DNA of 64,000 nucleotides, from assembly GCA_041686375.1 (NCBI GenBank), contig JAWLEB010000012.1, positions 1-64,000 on the forward strand, written 5' to 3'. The notes under the pieces were generated by a model that did no database searches, was not told the DNA's origin, and saw only the letters and a program-made list of their open reading frames with translations. Origin of the DNA: JAGXLC01 sp041686375. GTDB taxonomy: Bacteria; Bacteroidota; Bacteroidia; Bacteroidales; UBA12077. Numbering within the stretch: the first letter of the stretch is position 1; the number at the start of each line of letters is the position of its first letter. Position numbers and translations under genes: made by a program. This document shows positions 1 through 7,407 of this stretch, in pieces.

Positions 1-299
1 TAAAGAATGCTCAGTACATTTTATCCACGGGAATGCTATCGTCCAGATAATCAATATAACAAAAATTGATTAATTACCAATTAATTATGCTTAAAATACT
101 AAAATTAAGCTATTTATAAATAGCAAGGGTCCTGGAATCAAAAAATTGCCACGGTTATTTTCAACTTGGCCTAAAGTAATTTATGATAATTCAGCATGAA
201 TTTTTATATTTATAATGTTTAACTGATAGATATTCCTTAAATTTTTATGGCGGGTATCTAAAATCCAAATTATATATGCTAGTTATTTCAAAACCAAAG
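1..299. other. AT-rich upstream region, no gene seen
   Basis: No open frame with recognisable similarity was found on either strand. The only structure is a short AT-rich inverted repeat near 70-86. The last part presumably carries the promoter of the AraC-type regulator that starts at 300, but no convincing TAnnTTTG box is visible. Confidence 0.4.
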
Positions 300-860
300 A
301 TGAAACTATACATAAAATATATGGTTAGCCTTCGGTGCAAGTTAATGGTGAGGGACGAGCTTAAGAAATTGGGTATTAAATATTTAGTGGTTGATCTGGG
401 AGTGGTTGACTTATTAGAAGATATTTCTCAGGAGCAACGCGAAAGGCTCAGGCAAAACCTGCTTAAAGTGGGTTTGGAATTACTTGATGACAAAAGAAGT
501 ATCCTTATTGAGAGAATAAAAAATGTGATCATAGAAATGATCCATTACGCTGATGAGCTACCTCAGATAAAATTTTCCGATTACATAAGCCAAAAACTTG
601 GTTACGATTACACTTACCTGTCAAATATTTTCTCAGAGGTAAAGGGTATCACACTGCAGCAATACATCATTATGCACAGAATTGAGAAAGTGAAAGAACT
701 GCTGCTATACAATGAATATAACCTGACTGAAATATCCTACAGACTCCAATACAGCAGCGTATCCCACCTATCAAACCAATTCAAGAAAATTACAGGCCTC
801 ACCCCCACTTTTTACAAGAAGTTGAAGTATAAGCGAAATGAGAATCTTGAGAACCTGTGA
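300..860 (+). CDS. AraC-type regulator with HMA-like N-terminus
   Basis: Predicted cytoplasmic transcription regulator of 186 residues. Residues 1-65 resemble a small ferredoxin-fold heavy-metal-associated domain (start MKLYIKYMV). Residues about 85-186 form a double helix-turn-helix of the AraC type (EISYRLQYSSVSHLSNQFKK then TGLTPTFYKKL). The ATG at 300 is preferred over the one at 276 because it matches exactly the start of the 186-residue paralogue at 12859-13419. In that paralogue the HMA-like loop reads CMRC; here the first Cys is Ser (SLRC), so a metal-binding pair is lost. There is no sugar-type AraC sensor domain. The stop codon overlaps a tandem operator-like motif that precedes the next gene. 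The metal-sensing role is inference. Confidence 0.85.
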   Translation: MKLYIKYMVSLRCKLMVRDELKKLGIKYLVVDLGVVDLLEDISQEQRERLRQNLLKVGLELLDDKRSILIERIKNVIIEMIHYADELPQIKFSDYISQKLGYDYTYLSNIFSEVKGITLQQYIIMHRIEKVKELLLYNEYNLTEISYRLQYSSVSHLSNQFKKITGLTPTFYKKLKYKRNENLENL

Positions 861-920
861 TATATGTAACTCTTCCTCTAAATCTTGTAACAATTCATCT
901 TCATAAAAGCCTCACCTTTG
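856..920 (+). promoter_or_regulatory. Tandem operator and promoter, copy 1
   Basis: TGTGA at 856-860 overlaps the stop codon of the AraC-type gene. TGTAAC follows at 865-870, a second TGTAAC at 886-891 (21 bp later), and a TTTG -7 box at 917-920 (31 bp after the second repeat). The same spacing recurs at four other places. Direct repeats 21 bp apart next to the -33 region are how AraC-family activators typically sit (as at araI1-I2). Confidence 0.65.
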
Positions 921-956
921 TAAATAACCAAAATTGATTTACAAAATAATAAATGA

Positions 957-1910
957 ATGATTAATAAGATTATTGTATTCCTATTGCTCCTCATGTTTAA
1001 TTACTGGGTTGCTGATGCTTATTCCCAAAATGATAAAGATAGCATAGCGCTAACTCAGGGAGAAGTTGATAGAAAAAGGAATGCCATATCAACTTTTAAT
1101 ATGTTTCAGGAACCCAGCCACATACTGTTTGGGAGTGGAATCGGGAATCTGGAATCATTGATATTTGAGGCTGATATTGCACCCTACTTCATGTTAAGCA
1201 TTAGTGAAAGCGTTAGATGGGGAGTAGAGCTTTCGCCACGTATTATAATTCGAATGTACAACCGAAATTCGTACCCCATTCGAACACCTTCATTTATGCC
1301 TAAAATTACTTTCTTTCACCAATTTCTTGATAAAGAGGACAGTGAGAGAGATTTGTTTACCTACATATCGGCGATGCATCATTCCAACGGACAGGAAGGC
1401 GATTTTTTTAATAATGACAGCACTACCATTAATACGCTTACCGGAAATTTTTCAACAAACTGGATCGAGGGAGGTGTTTTCCTTTCACGGCCAAATGACA
1501 AGTTGCTATTCAACACCAACTACGTAAATTTATATGCCATGTATAATTACAAGCAAGAGGAGGCTTTGAGTGGAACTTACGGACGATTAAGGTTTTTTGT
1601 TAATGTGAAGAGCACTGTAAAACTCTCAGAAGCCTTTGGGATCATTGTAGCAGCCGGGGATCAAAACAAGAAGTATGTTTTTGATCAATCCATTCAAACG
1701 GGCTGGATTACAGGAAAACTGAATGACGCCAAAACTCTGGATATAAAGCGACTGAGTTTCAATTATTCACTGTCATTCACGCCCACATTTCTAAAGCACG
1801 CGAACATTTTTATCCAGTATTACTATGGTCAGGATTACTACAATATCCATTTTGACAGACAGATTAAACTGATTCGTTTTGGCATTTCAGCAAGGTCGGG
1901 TATACTATAG
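957..1910 (+). CDS. Outer-membrane phospholipase A1-like beta-barrel
   Basis: Exported protein of 317 residues with a signal peptide (cleavage probably after ADAYSQ) and long amphipathic strands typical of an outer-membrane barrel. The segment HHSNGQEGDFF followed about a dozen residues later by FSTNW resembles the OMPLA active-site region, where His, Ser (H-x-S-N-G) and Asn form the catalytic triad. It would hydrolyse phospholipids misplaced in the outer leaflet. Length is close to E. coli PldA (about 290). Similarity outside the motif is weak, so the enzymatic role is an inference. Expression is likely controlled from the tandem motif at 856-920, directly after the AraC-type regulator. Confidence 0.6.
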   Translation: MINKIIVFLLLLMFNYWVADAYSQNDKDSIALTQGEVDRKRNAISTFNMFQEPSHILFGSGIGNLESLIFEADIAPYFMLSISESVRWGVELSPRIIIRMYNRNSYPIRTPSFMPKITFFHQFLDKEDSERDLFTYISAMHHSNGQEGDFFNNDSTTINTLTGNFSTNWIEGGVFLSRPNDKLLFNTNYVNLYAMYNYKQEEALSGTYGRLRFFVNVKSTVKLSEAFGIIVAAGDQNKKYVFDQSIQTGWITGKLNDAKTLDIKRLSFNYSLSFTPTFLKHANIFIQYYYGQDYYNIHFDRQIKLIRFGISARSGIL

Positions 1911-1930
1911 TAATGCACTTACTGTAAAAC

Positions 1931-1994
1931 TGTGAAATATGTAACTTATATCTGAACTTATATAACATATTCATTATAGTTTGTCTCACCTTTG
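1931..1994 (+). promoter_or_regulatory. Tandem operator and promoter, copy 2
   Basis: TGTGA 1931-1935, TGTAAC 1940-1945, TATAAC 1961-1966 and TTTG 1991-1994. Spacings are 9, 21 and 30 bp, against 9, 21 and 31 in copies 1, 3 and 4. It lies upstream of the small outer-membrane protein gene at 2167 with a long leader between. Confidence 0.6.
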
Positions 1995-2057
1995 TAAATG
2001 AACGCTATTAACATTGAAACATTGAAATCATCGGAAATTTACTTTTTACAGAAATAA

Positions 2058-2115
2058 CCTGTCAAGCACAGGATAACAAAGCTAATACCGTCCCGTTCCG
2101 GCCTTCTAAAACGGG
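2058..2115 (+). other. Structured 5' leader of the 2167 gene
   Basis: The roughly 165-nt untranslated leader contains two hairpins: CCTGT/ACAGG at 2058-2072 and CCCGTT/AACGGG at 2092-2115. No T-run follows, so neither looks like a terminator. A role in mRNA stability or translation is possible but unproven. Confidence 0.3.
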
Positions 2116-2166
2116 GGTGAAACCGAAAAACCAAACGAGTAGGAAACACTAAAAATAAATACAAAA

Positions 2167-2643
2167 ATGAAAAAATTAGGATTTACCATTCTGCTATCTG
2201 TATTTTTATTCTCATTCAGTTATGCTCAGGATTACAATACAGGTATTGGATTACGCGGAGGATTTGCCAATGGTGTAACCATTAAGCATTTCATCAGCTC
2301 CAATGCGGCTCTGGAAGGAATTATTTCCACTCGATGGGAAGGATTCCAAGTGACAGGCCTATACGAAATTCATAACAGAGCTTTTAACACCGAAGAATTG
2401 AATTGGTACTATGGTTTCGGGGGCCACGTTGGCTTCTGGGATGGCGACAATACAGATCAATATTGGGGAGACCCCGGAGAATCCTACACTGTTATAGGTA
2501 TAGATGGAATTTTGGGATTAGAATACAATTTTTCTGAAATACCAATTAATCTGAGTGTCGACTGGAAACCAGCATTCAACCTGGTTGGCCATACTGGTTT
2601 TTGGGGCGACGGGGGAGCATTATCCGTTCGATATATATTTTAA
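2167..2643 (+). CDS. Small outer-membrane beta-barrel protein
   Basis: Protein of 158 residues with a clear signal peptide ending in SFSYAQ, then a mature part of about 137 residues rich in Gly, Trp and Tyr with alternating strands and a C-terminal Phe (VRYIF), typical of an eight-stranded outer-membrane barrel. The specific function is not recognised. It stands alone, with its own tandem operator at 1931-1994, a long structured leader and a terminator directly after the stop codon. Its position in the envelope-stress island suggests a membrane-integrity role, which is inference. Confidence 0.7.
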   Translation: MKKLGFTILLSVFLFSFSYAQDYNTGIGLRGGFANGVTIKHFISSNAALEGIISTRWEGFQVTGLYEIHNRAFNTEELNWYYGFGGHVGFWDGDNTDQYWGDPGESYTVIGIDGILGLEYNFSEIPINLSVDWKPAFNLVGHTGFWGDGGALSVRYIF

Positions 2644-2679
2644 AAAGAAGTTGCCTTAGTAGGGCATCTTCTTTTTATA
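2642..2679 (+). terminator. Intrinsic terminator
   Basis: Immediately after the stop of the 2167 gene, AAGAAG..GCC pairs with GGC..CTTCTT and is followed by a run of T. The A-rich left arm would make it bidirectional. Confidence 0.75.
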
Positions 2680-2694
2680 CCCTATATGAATGTA

Positions 2695-2759
2695 TGTGAT
2701 TTATGTAAGTTTTACTTAGAGATATGTAACAGTTCCGAATAGAAAAACAACGACCTTTG
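2695..2759 (+). promoter_or_regulatory. Tandem operator and promoter, copy 3
   Basis: TGTGA 2695-2699, TGTAAG 2704-2709, TGTAAC 2725-2730, TTTG 2756-2759. Spacings are 9, 21 and 31 bp, identical to copies 1 and 4. It serves the gene starting at 2829 and probably the two genes behind it. Confidence 0.65.
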
Positions 2760-2828
2760 TTCTACTGGTATTTAAAAAATTATGAAGTTCTAAGTAGAAT
2801 ATAGAATAATCATTAAATCATTAGAATC

Positions 2829-3713
2829 ATGAAAAAAAAATGCATTTCCTACACCATCAAAGAATTTATGGTGAGAATCTTATCAAAAAAATATACACTT
2901 AGCCTTTTACTAGTGCTTACCTGGTCTGTGACATTGGCTCAAGCGCCTTTAGCCAGCAAGAAACAAATTGGAATGTTTTTAAACTCAACCACCTGCGTTG
3001 TGCTTGAGGATGGAATAAATTTTTACAACAAGTATGTTAAGGAGGCCGTGGAGGAGCACTGGAAAACAACACCATTTGAATTTATAGACCAGGCGGAGTT
3101 TGAGGAACGAAGGTTCGATTCAAAGTACTCCTTTTTAGTGTTAATGAAAAATGTTTATGAAAAGGATCCAGATGGAGTAAGTTACAAATACATGAGTTTA
3201 GTTTTAGGTGGTACTTCAAAGGACTTAACCAATATGCCAGAAGTTTGGAGCGTCCCACTATATTACACCGATGATAGCAACCTGGACTACAGTTATGCCA
3301 TCCCTGCCATTGTTTTGTTTGCTCAGATACATGCAAAAAACCTGGAAAAACGGCGATTTTTCATTTCCCTGAGAGGTTTGCGTTACTACAACTCGTCGGG
3401 ATTTGATGACATGCAGCTGCTTATGAACATTGATGATATGGCGCCCGATGCATACTCAGTTGATAAAATAAACTCAGTCTATCCGCATTTCGTTAAGTTG
3501 CTCACAACAAAAGAAATTCAGGAGGAAATTTCTGAAAATCCCAATAACGCCCTTTTTCATTTTCATGTTGGCCCGAATCAGGATAAAGGAGTAGGGAAAT
3601 GTTTTGAAATGATTTTCGATGTGAAGGGAAATCTTTACTACTATAGTTCTCGTCGCATTACTAACGAGAACAAGGATGGGTTTACTATGAAAGATTTTAA
3701 GAGAATAAGATAG
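2829..3713 (+). CDS. Exported protein of unknown function
   Basis: 294 residues if the ATG at 2829 is used. The ATG at 2868 would give a more typical signal peptide (MVRILSKKYTL.. to ..TLAQA), so the true start is uncertain. The mature part has no motif I recognise. It is mixed alpha/beta with an aromatic-rich C-terminus and no lipobox. It is the first gene of a likely operon with the OmpA-type and helix-hairpin-helix proteins (gaps of 48 and 4 bp) under tandem operator copy 3, so a periplasmic or envelope role is likely but not shown. Confidence 0.6.
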   Translation: MKKKCISYTIKEFMVRILSKKYTLSLLLVLTWSVTLAQAPLASKKQIGMFLNSTTCVVLEDGINFYNKYVKEAVEEHWKTTPFEFIDQAEFEERRFDSKYSFLVLMKNVYEKDPDGVSYKYMSLVLGGTSKDLTNMPEVWSVPLYYTDDSNLDYSYAIPAIVLFAQIHAKNLEKRRFFISLRGLRYYNSSGFDDMQLLMNIDDMAPDAYSVDKINSVYPHFVKLLTTKEIQEEISENPNNALFHFHVGPNQDKGVGKCFEMIFDVKGNLYYYSSRRITNENKDGFTMKDFKRIR

Positions 3714-3761
3714 GTAAAACAATAAACAACTTTAATTCACTATATAAAAAATTTAAATACT

Positions 3762-4277
3762 ATGAAAATACTAATGATGGGATTTATTGTATTTATGGGT
3801 TGGTCGGTACTTTCAACGTATATCTATGTGTGCAAAATTAAAGGGCTTTGCACCCAACCACAAACCACCCTTGTTGAGGTGATGAAACACAGCGACGCCC
3901 TTTTTGACAAATCGAAGGTAGTAGAAAAAACAACAATACCCAAGGATTTGGTAATCAACTTTGCCTTTGATAAATCTGACTTCGTATCCGGTGTCGATGC
4001 CAGCGAATACTTTGAGAAATCTAACGCATACTTTTTGCATGATTCACAGGCTAAACTTCGTATTACCGGACATACTGATGCAGTCGGCACAATCGAATAC
4101 AACCAGGCTCTTGGTTTTAGACGAGCACAAGCAATGCAAAAGTACTTTGGGTCAAAAGGAATGCCTGCAGACAGGATAAGCATTGAATCCAAAGGCGAAA
4201 ATGCGCCCGTTGACAATAACACTACCAAAGAAGGCAGAGCAAAAAACAGAAGAACTGTAGTAACCATTAAACCATAA
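3762..4277 (+). CDS. OmpA-family peptidoglycan-binding protein
   Basis: 171 residues. An N-terminal hydrophobic segment (about 1-25) acts as anchor or signal. Residues about 65-171 are an OmpA C-terminal domain: strand LVINFAFDKSDF, then LRITGHTDAVGTIEYNQALG, RRAQAMQKYF and the closing KNRRTVV. The conserved Asp of GHTD and the Arg of the NRR motif, which contact diaminopimelate, are present. It would tether peptidoglycan to the membrane. There is no beta-barrel, so it is a short membrane-anchored form. A second, degraded copy of the same domain lies 1.1 kb downstream at 5414-5608. Confidence 0.85.
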   Translation: MKILMMGFIVFMGWSVLSTYIYVCKIKGLCTQPQTTLVEVMKHSDALFDKSKVVEKTTIPKDLVINFAFDKSDFVSGVDASEYFEKSNAYFLHDSQAKLRITGHTDAVGTIEYNQALGFRRAQAMQKYFGSKGMPADRISIESKGENAPVDNNTTKEGRAKNRRTVVTIKP

Positions 4278-4281
4278 AATT

Positions 4282-5394
4282 ATGAACACACTAACCGTAT
4301 TATTAATGCAAGCGTGGGTTGAGTCAACCCTGGTAATTCTATCATTATTGCTGGTATCAGCAATAATTGGATATGCTACCTCATGGCTTTATTTCAGACA
4401 TATTTATCGTAGAAATATTAAAATTCTTGAAACAGAATCGGAAAAATTTAAACAACAGGTTGTTATCCAGAACGAAGAGATAAACAATCTACAAAAAGAA
4501 CTTATTGATAAGAATAAGAAACTTGAAACGCTATCAAAGGATTTGGCAACCCTTAATATCGACAATGCCAGCCATGTTTCAGAAAATAAGCTTCATAAGA
4601 GGGATGATTTGAAGATGATAAGCGGCATAGGCCCCTTCATCGAAGAGCGGCTAAATGCAATGGACGTTAACTCTTTTGAACAGATAAGCAATTTCAAACA
4701 AAAAGATATTGAACGGATGAATGTTGCCATAGAGTACTTTGCCGGCAGGATCGAACGCGACAAGTGGGTTGCCCAGGCCAGGGAACTGGTGAATGAAGAG
4801 GAAAGAGAGGCCGCATTAGAGCGGATAAGAGCCAGGAAAACTCAAATTTATTTTGACAGAATAGGGATAGCCAACAAAAACAAGGCTGATGATTTAACCG
4901 CAATAACCGGTATAGGAGGCTGGATAGAAAAGAAACTTAATGCCCTGGATATCTATACTTTTAAGCAGATTGCGAATTTCAACAAAGAGGACATAGAGTT
5001 GGTTACCGAAGCTATTGAGTATTTCCCGGGGCGAATTGAAAGGGATGAATGGGTCCATCAAGCCAAAGAACTCGTAAGAATTGAGGGTAAAAAAGCCGAT
5101 CTTCTTAATAAAATAGCGAAGAGAAAGGATGTAATTTCAACTGATAGTTTAGGAGCAGCACATAAACATCAAGCTAATAACTTAACGTTAATTAAAGGAA
5201 TTAGTCTGTGGATAGAGGAACGGCTAAACTTACTGACTATTTATACTTTTGAGCAGATTAGCAAGCTATCACCTGCGGATGTAAAATCCATCTCTGAGAT
5301 TCTTGAGGTTTCACCAAACCGTATTCAAGAGGATAATTGGATTGGTCAGGCTAAGGAATTTACAAACACGAAAGTATCATTTACACTACAATAA
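4282..5394 (+). CDS. Membrane-anchored protein with three helix-hairpin-helix repeats
   Basis: 370 residues: one transmembrane helix (about 12-38), a coiled coil (about 45-90), then three repeats of about 63 residues starting near 108, 203 and 299. Each has a GIG-type hairpin (GIGPFIEERL, GIGGWIEKKL, GISLWIEERL), a FEQI/FKQI helix and a closing W..QA..E helix. Such L21-like helix-hairpin-helix modules are widespread, and in other proteins they bind DNA or protein. The third copy has lost the second hairpin Gly. It starts 4 bp after the OmpA-type gene, so the two are surely co-transcribed. The pairing of a cell-wall binder with an inner-membrane cytosolic repeat protein suggests an envelope-spanning assembly (inference). 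Confidence 0.7.
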   Translation: MNTLTVLLMQAWVESTLVILSLLLVSAIIGYATSWLYFRHIYRRNIKILETESEKFKQQVVIQNEEINNLQKELIDKNKKLETLSKDLATLNIDNASHVSENKLHKRDDLKMISGIGPFIEERLNAMDVNSFEQISNFKQKDIERMNVAIEYFAGRIERDKWVAQARELVNEEEREAALERIRARKTQIYFDRIGIANKNKADDLTAITGIGGWIEKKLNALDIYTFKQIANFNKEDIELVTEAIEYFPGRIERDEWVHQAKELVRIEGKKADLLNKIAKRKDVISTDSLGAAHKHQANNLTLIKGISLWIEERLNLLTIYTFEQISKLSPADVKSISEILEVSPNRIQEDNWIGQAKEFTNTKVSFTLQ

Positions 5395-5413
5395 ATCAAG
5401 GGGAAGATCTTGA

Positions 5414-5608
5414 GCTGGAAAAATAGATAAACACACAGCATTACAAAATCGTTCCGATGCGGTTATGCAATATTTAATCACAAATGCTAGCACACCGGAA
5501 AATAATAAAATTAATTCAGTAGGTTATGGAGAGAGTAACCCTGTGGCCAATAACGAAACCACAGAAGGGCAAACACAAAACCGCCGGATTGATAAACGTA
5601 CATATTAA
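5414..5608 (+). pseudogene. Degraded OmpA C-terminal domain fragment
   Basis: Translating from 5414 gives a frame without a start codon that matches the last two thirds of an OmpA domain: NRSDAVMQYLI, then INSVGYGESNPVANN, then EGQTQNRRIDKR, ending at TAA 5606-5608. The upstream GHTD-containing half and any start are missing, and an in-frame TGA lies at 5411-5413. It is related to, but not a copy of, the intact gene at 3762. Most likely it is the relic of a lost neighbour. Confidence 0.75.
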
Positions 5609-5668
5609 CACCTTGTACTTTCCTGGCTGAAAATAAGCTCATCGTATTCATTATCTACCATTAAAATG

Positions 5669-5733
5669 TGTGAATAATGTAAATTATTCAAAGAGTAATG
5701 TAAGACTCCCCTATTGGGAAATCCCTACTTTTG
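5669..5733 (+). promoter_or_regulatory. Tandem operator and promoter, copy 4
   Basis: TGTGA 5669-5673, TGTAAA 5678-5683, TGTAAG 5699-5704 and the -7 box TACTTTTG 5726-5733. Spacings are 9, 21 and 31 bp. It precedes the sigma factor-histidine kinase pair. Confidence 0.65.
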
Positions 5734-5832
5734 TTATAGCAAACATAATATAACCGTTTATTCCTGTTGGACACATCAATTTCTGAAACAGTCCCGAACT
5801 ACTAGCATAATAGACAAAAACTATTTAAAATC

Positions 5833-6336
5833 ATGGCACCACTTGAATTTCAATTTAAACTTCTTAACATTCAGGACAGCCTGATGAGATTTGCCCAAAG
5901 TTTAACGCTCAATAAAGAAGATGCTGAAGACCTTGTCCAGGAAACCTACCTTAAAGCTCTAAAAAACTACGATAAATTCGTTTACGAATCCCATTTGAAA
6001 GCTTGGACCTTTACTATCTTAAAAAATACGTTTATAAACAATTACCGGCGTTCCCGGAGAAAAGTTACGTATGACAATTACCCAATCGATCATTATCCCG
6101 ATCATGCGTTAACCGCTTCGCACGCTGACAATCCTCACTCAATATTTATATCAAATGAACTGGAGCACACCATCGAGAAACTGGATGATCATTTTAAAAA
6201 ACCTCTTAAAATGCATTGTGAAGGGTATAAATACAAAGAGATCGCTGAAAGACTAAATTTAAATATCGGTACTGTAAAAAGTAGAATCTTTCTTTCACGG
6301 GAGAAACTGATAAAAAAAATAAAAGATTATCATTAG
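5833..6336 (+). CDS. ECF-type RNA polymerase sigma factor
   Basis: 167 residues. Region 2 is visible around residues 30-50 (NKEDAEDLVQETYLKAL) and 55-75 (AWTFTILKNTFINNYRR). Region 4 is at about 130-163 (YKEIAERLNLNIGTVKSRIF), a helix-turn-helix that reads -35 elements. No anti-sigma gene is adjacent. Instead a soluble histidine kinase follows 26 bp later, most likely in the same transcript. The operator upstream suggests that the AraC-type regulators control this gene, making it a possible second tier of the response. Subfamily not assigned. Confidence 0.9.
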   Translation: MAPLEFQFKLLNIQDSLMRFAQSLTLNKEDAEDLVQETYLKALKNYDKFVYESHLKAWTFTILKNTFINNYRRSRRKVTYDNYPIDHYPDHALTASHADNPHSIFISNELEHTIEKLDDHFKKPLKMHCEGYKYKEIAERLNLNIGTVKSRIFLSREKLIKKIKDYH

Positions 6337-6362
6337 AATGTTTTAACTTAAACTTTGTTAAC

Positions 6363-7262
6363 ATGGATTTAGAAATAATTAAACAAATCATTTCCCTGAA
6401 GAAACCCAAAAATGGTTCCTCCAAATCATCAGAGACAGCATCCATTGAAACCCTTCCCGAGTATCATTCAGAATATCCAGACAACTCGGAATTAATGAAT
6501 ATTAAAAAGCAAAATGCCCGCCTGAAAAATCAGGTAGAACAATTAAAAACAAAACTGGATAACACCAGAGACAATAACGCAAAATTCATTGCCCTCATAG
6601 CTCACGATCTCAGGAGTCCTTTAAATGTCATAACAGGCACCCTGAAATTATTGAAAGAAGACATTGGGCCGGATAAACACAAGCAGGATTATTATATAAA
6701 AGATGTATTTGAATCAGCTGAAAATACTTTAAATCTTATCGATAACCTGCAAAATTGGGCTATTGTACAAAATAACAGAAAATACTTCAATCCTGTTAAA
6801 ATCAATTTATCTGAATTGTTTACAGAATTAATTGAAAGTATCGATTTTTTGGCTAAGCCAAAACAAATAAAATTAGAGAATTTCGTTGATCCCGATTTAA
6901 ACATATTAGCTGATCCGCAGTTGATTAAAGCAATACTCAGAAATTTAATTGATAATGCCATAAAATTTACCGATAGTGAAGGTACTATTTCATTATGGGG
7001 ATCGGATCGCGGAAAAGATGTTGAAATAACTGTAAAAGATACAGGTAAAGGAATTTCATGGGAAACTCAAAAGAACCTGTTTAATAATGCTTTTCAAGCA
7101 ATAAATGGCTCCCGCAATAAAGGTGGAGCCCACCTGGGTTTATTTCTATGTAAAGAGTTTGTCAAGGTGCATGGTGGTACAATAAAGGTGGAAAGTGAAC
7201 CGGGAAAGGGAAGCGAATTTAAGTTCACGTTGCCTTACAACACCAATGGTTTTTCAGATTGA
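6363..7262 (+). CDS. Soluble sensor histidine kinase
   Basis: 299 residues without membrane segments. A coiled coil (about 40-70) leads into the HisKA box (FIALIAHDLRSPLNVI, with the phospho-accepting His) and a HATPase domain with N-box (LIDNAIKFTD), G1 box (DTGKGIS) and G2 region ending in GSEFKFTLPY. There is no PAS, GAF or other sensor domain and no receiver, so the input must come from a partner. It is co-transcribed with the ECF sigma factor. The PAS proteins and CheB-CheR fusion downstream are plausible partners by position only. Confidence 0.9.
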   Translation: MDLEIIKQIISLKKPKNGSSKSSETASIETLPEYHSEYPDNSELMNIKKQNARLKNQVEQLKTKLDNTRDNNAKFIALIAHDLRSPLNVITGTLKLLKEDIGPDKHKQDYYIKDVFESAENTLNLIDNLQNWAIVQNNRKYFNPVKINLSELFTELIESIDFLAKPKQIKLENFVDPDLNILADPQLIKAILRNLIDNAIKFTDSEGTISLWGSDRGKDVEITVKDTGKGISWETQKNLFNNAFQAINGSRNKGGAHLGLFLCKEFVKVHGGTIKVESEPGKGSEFKFTLPYNTNGFSD

Positions 7263-7407
7263 TACAAAATGTAAGATCTGATTGATGTCAGTAATGATAT
7301 GTAATCTATCAGATTATTACATAAAAACAATTTTTTTTAACTTTAGATATTACCAATTTTGCTTATTTTTAAATACAAAAATTATTCAATATTCTGATTA
7401 TACTCTG

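Noticed and set aside
1..60. Possible 3' end of a minus-strand gene (YIDYLDDSIPVDKMY then stop)
   Set aside because: The frame is closed by a stop about 20 codons upstream, so there is no supported gene.
7282..7407. Upstream in-frame start giving a longer CheB-CheR protein
   Set aside because: The extra 42 residues are hydrophobic and unlike the family, and run through the AT-rich control region. The ATG at 7408 gives the normal N-terminus.
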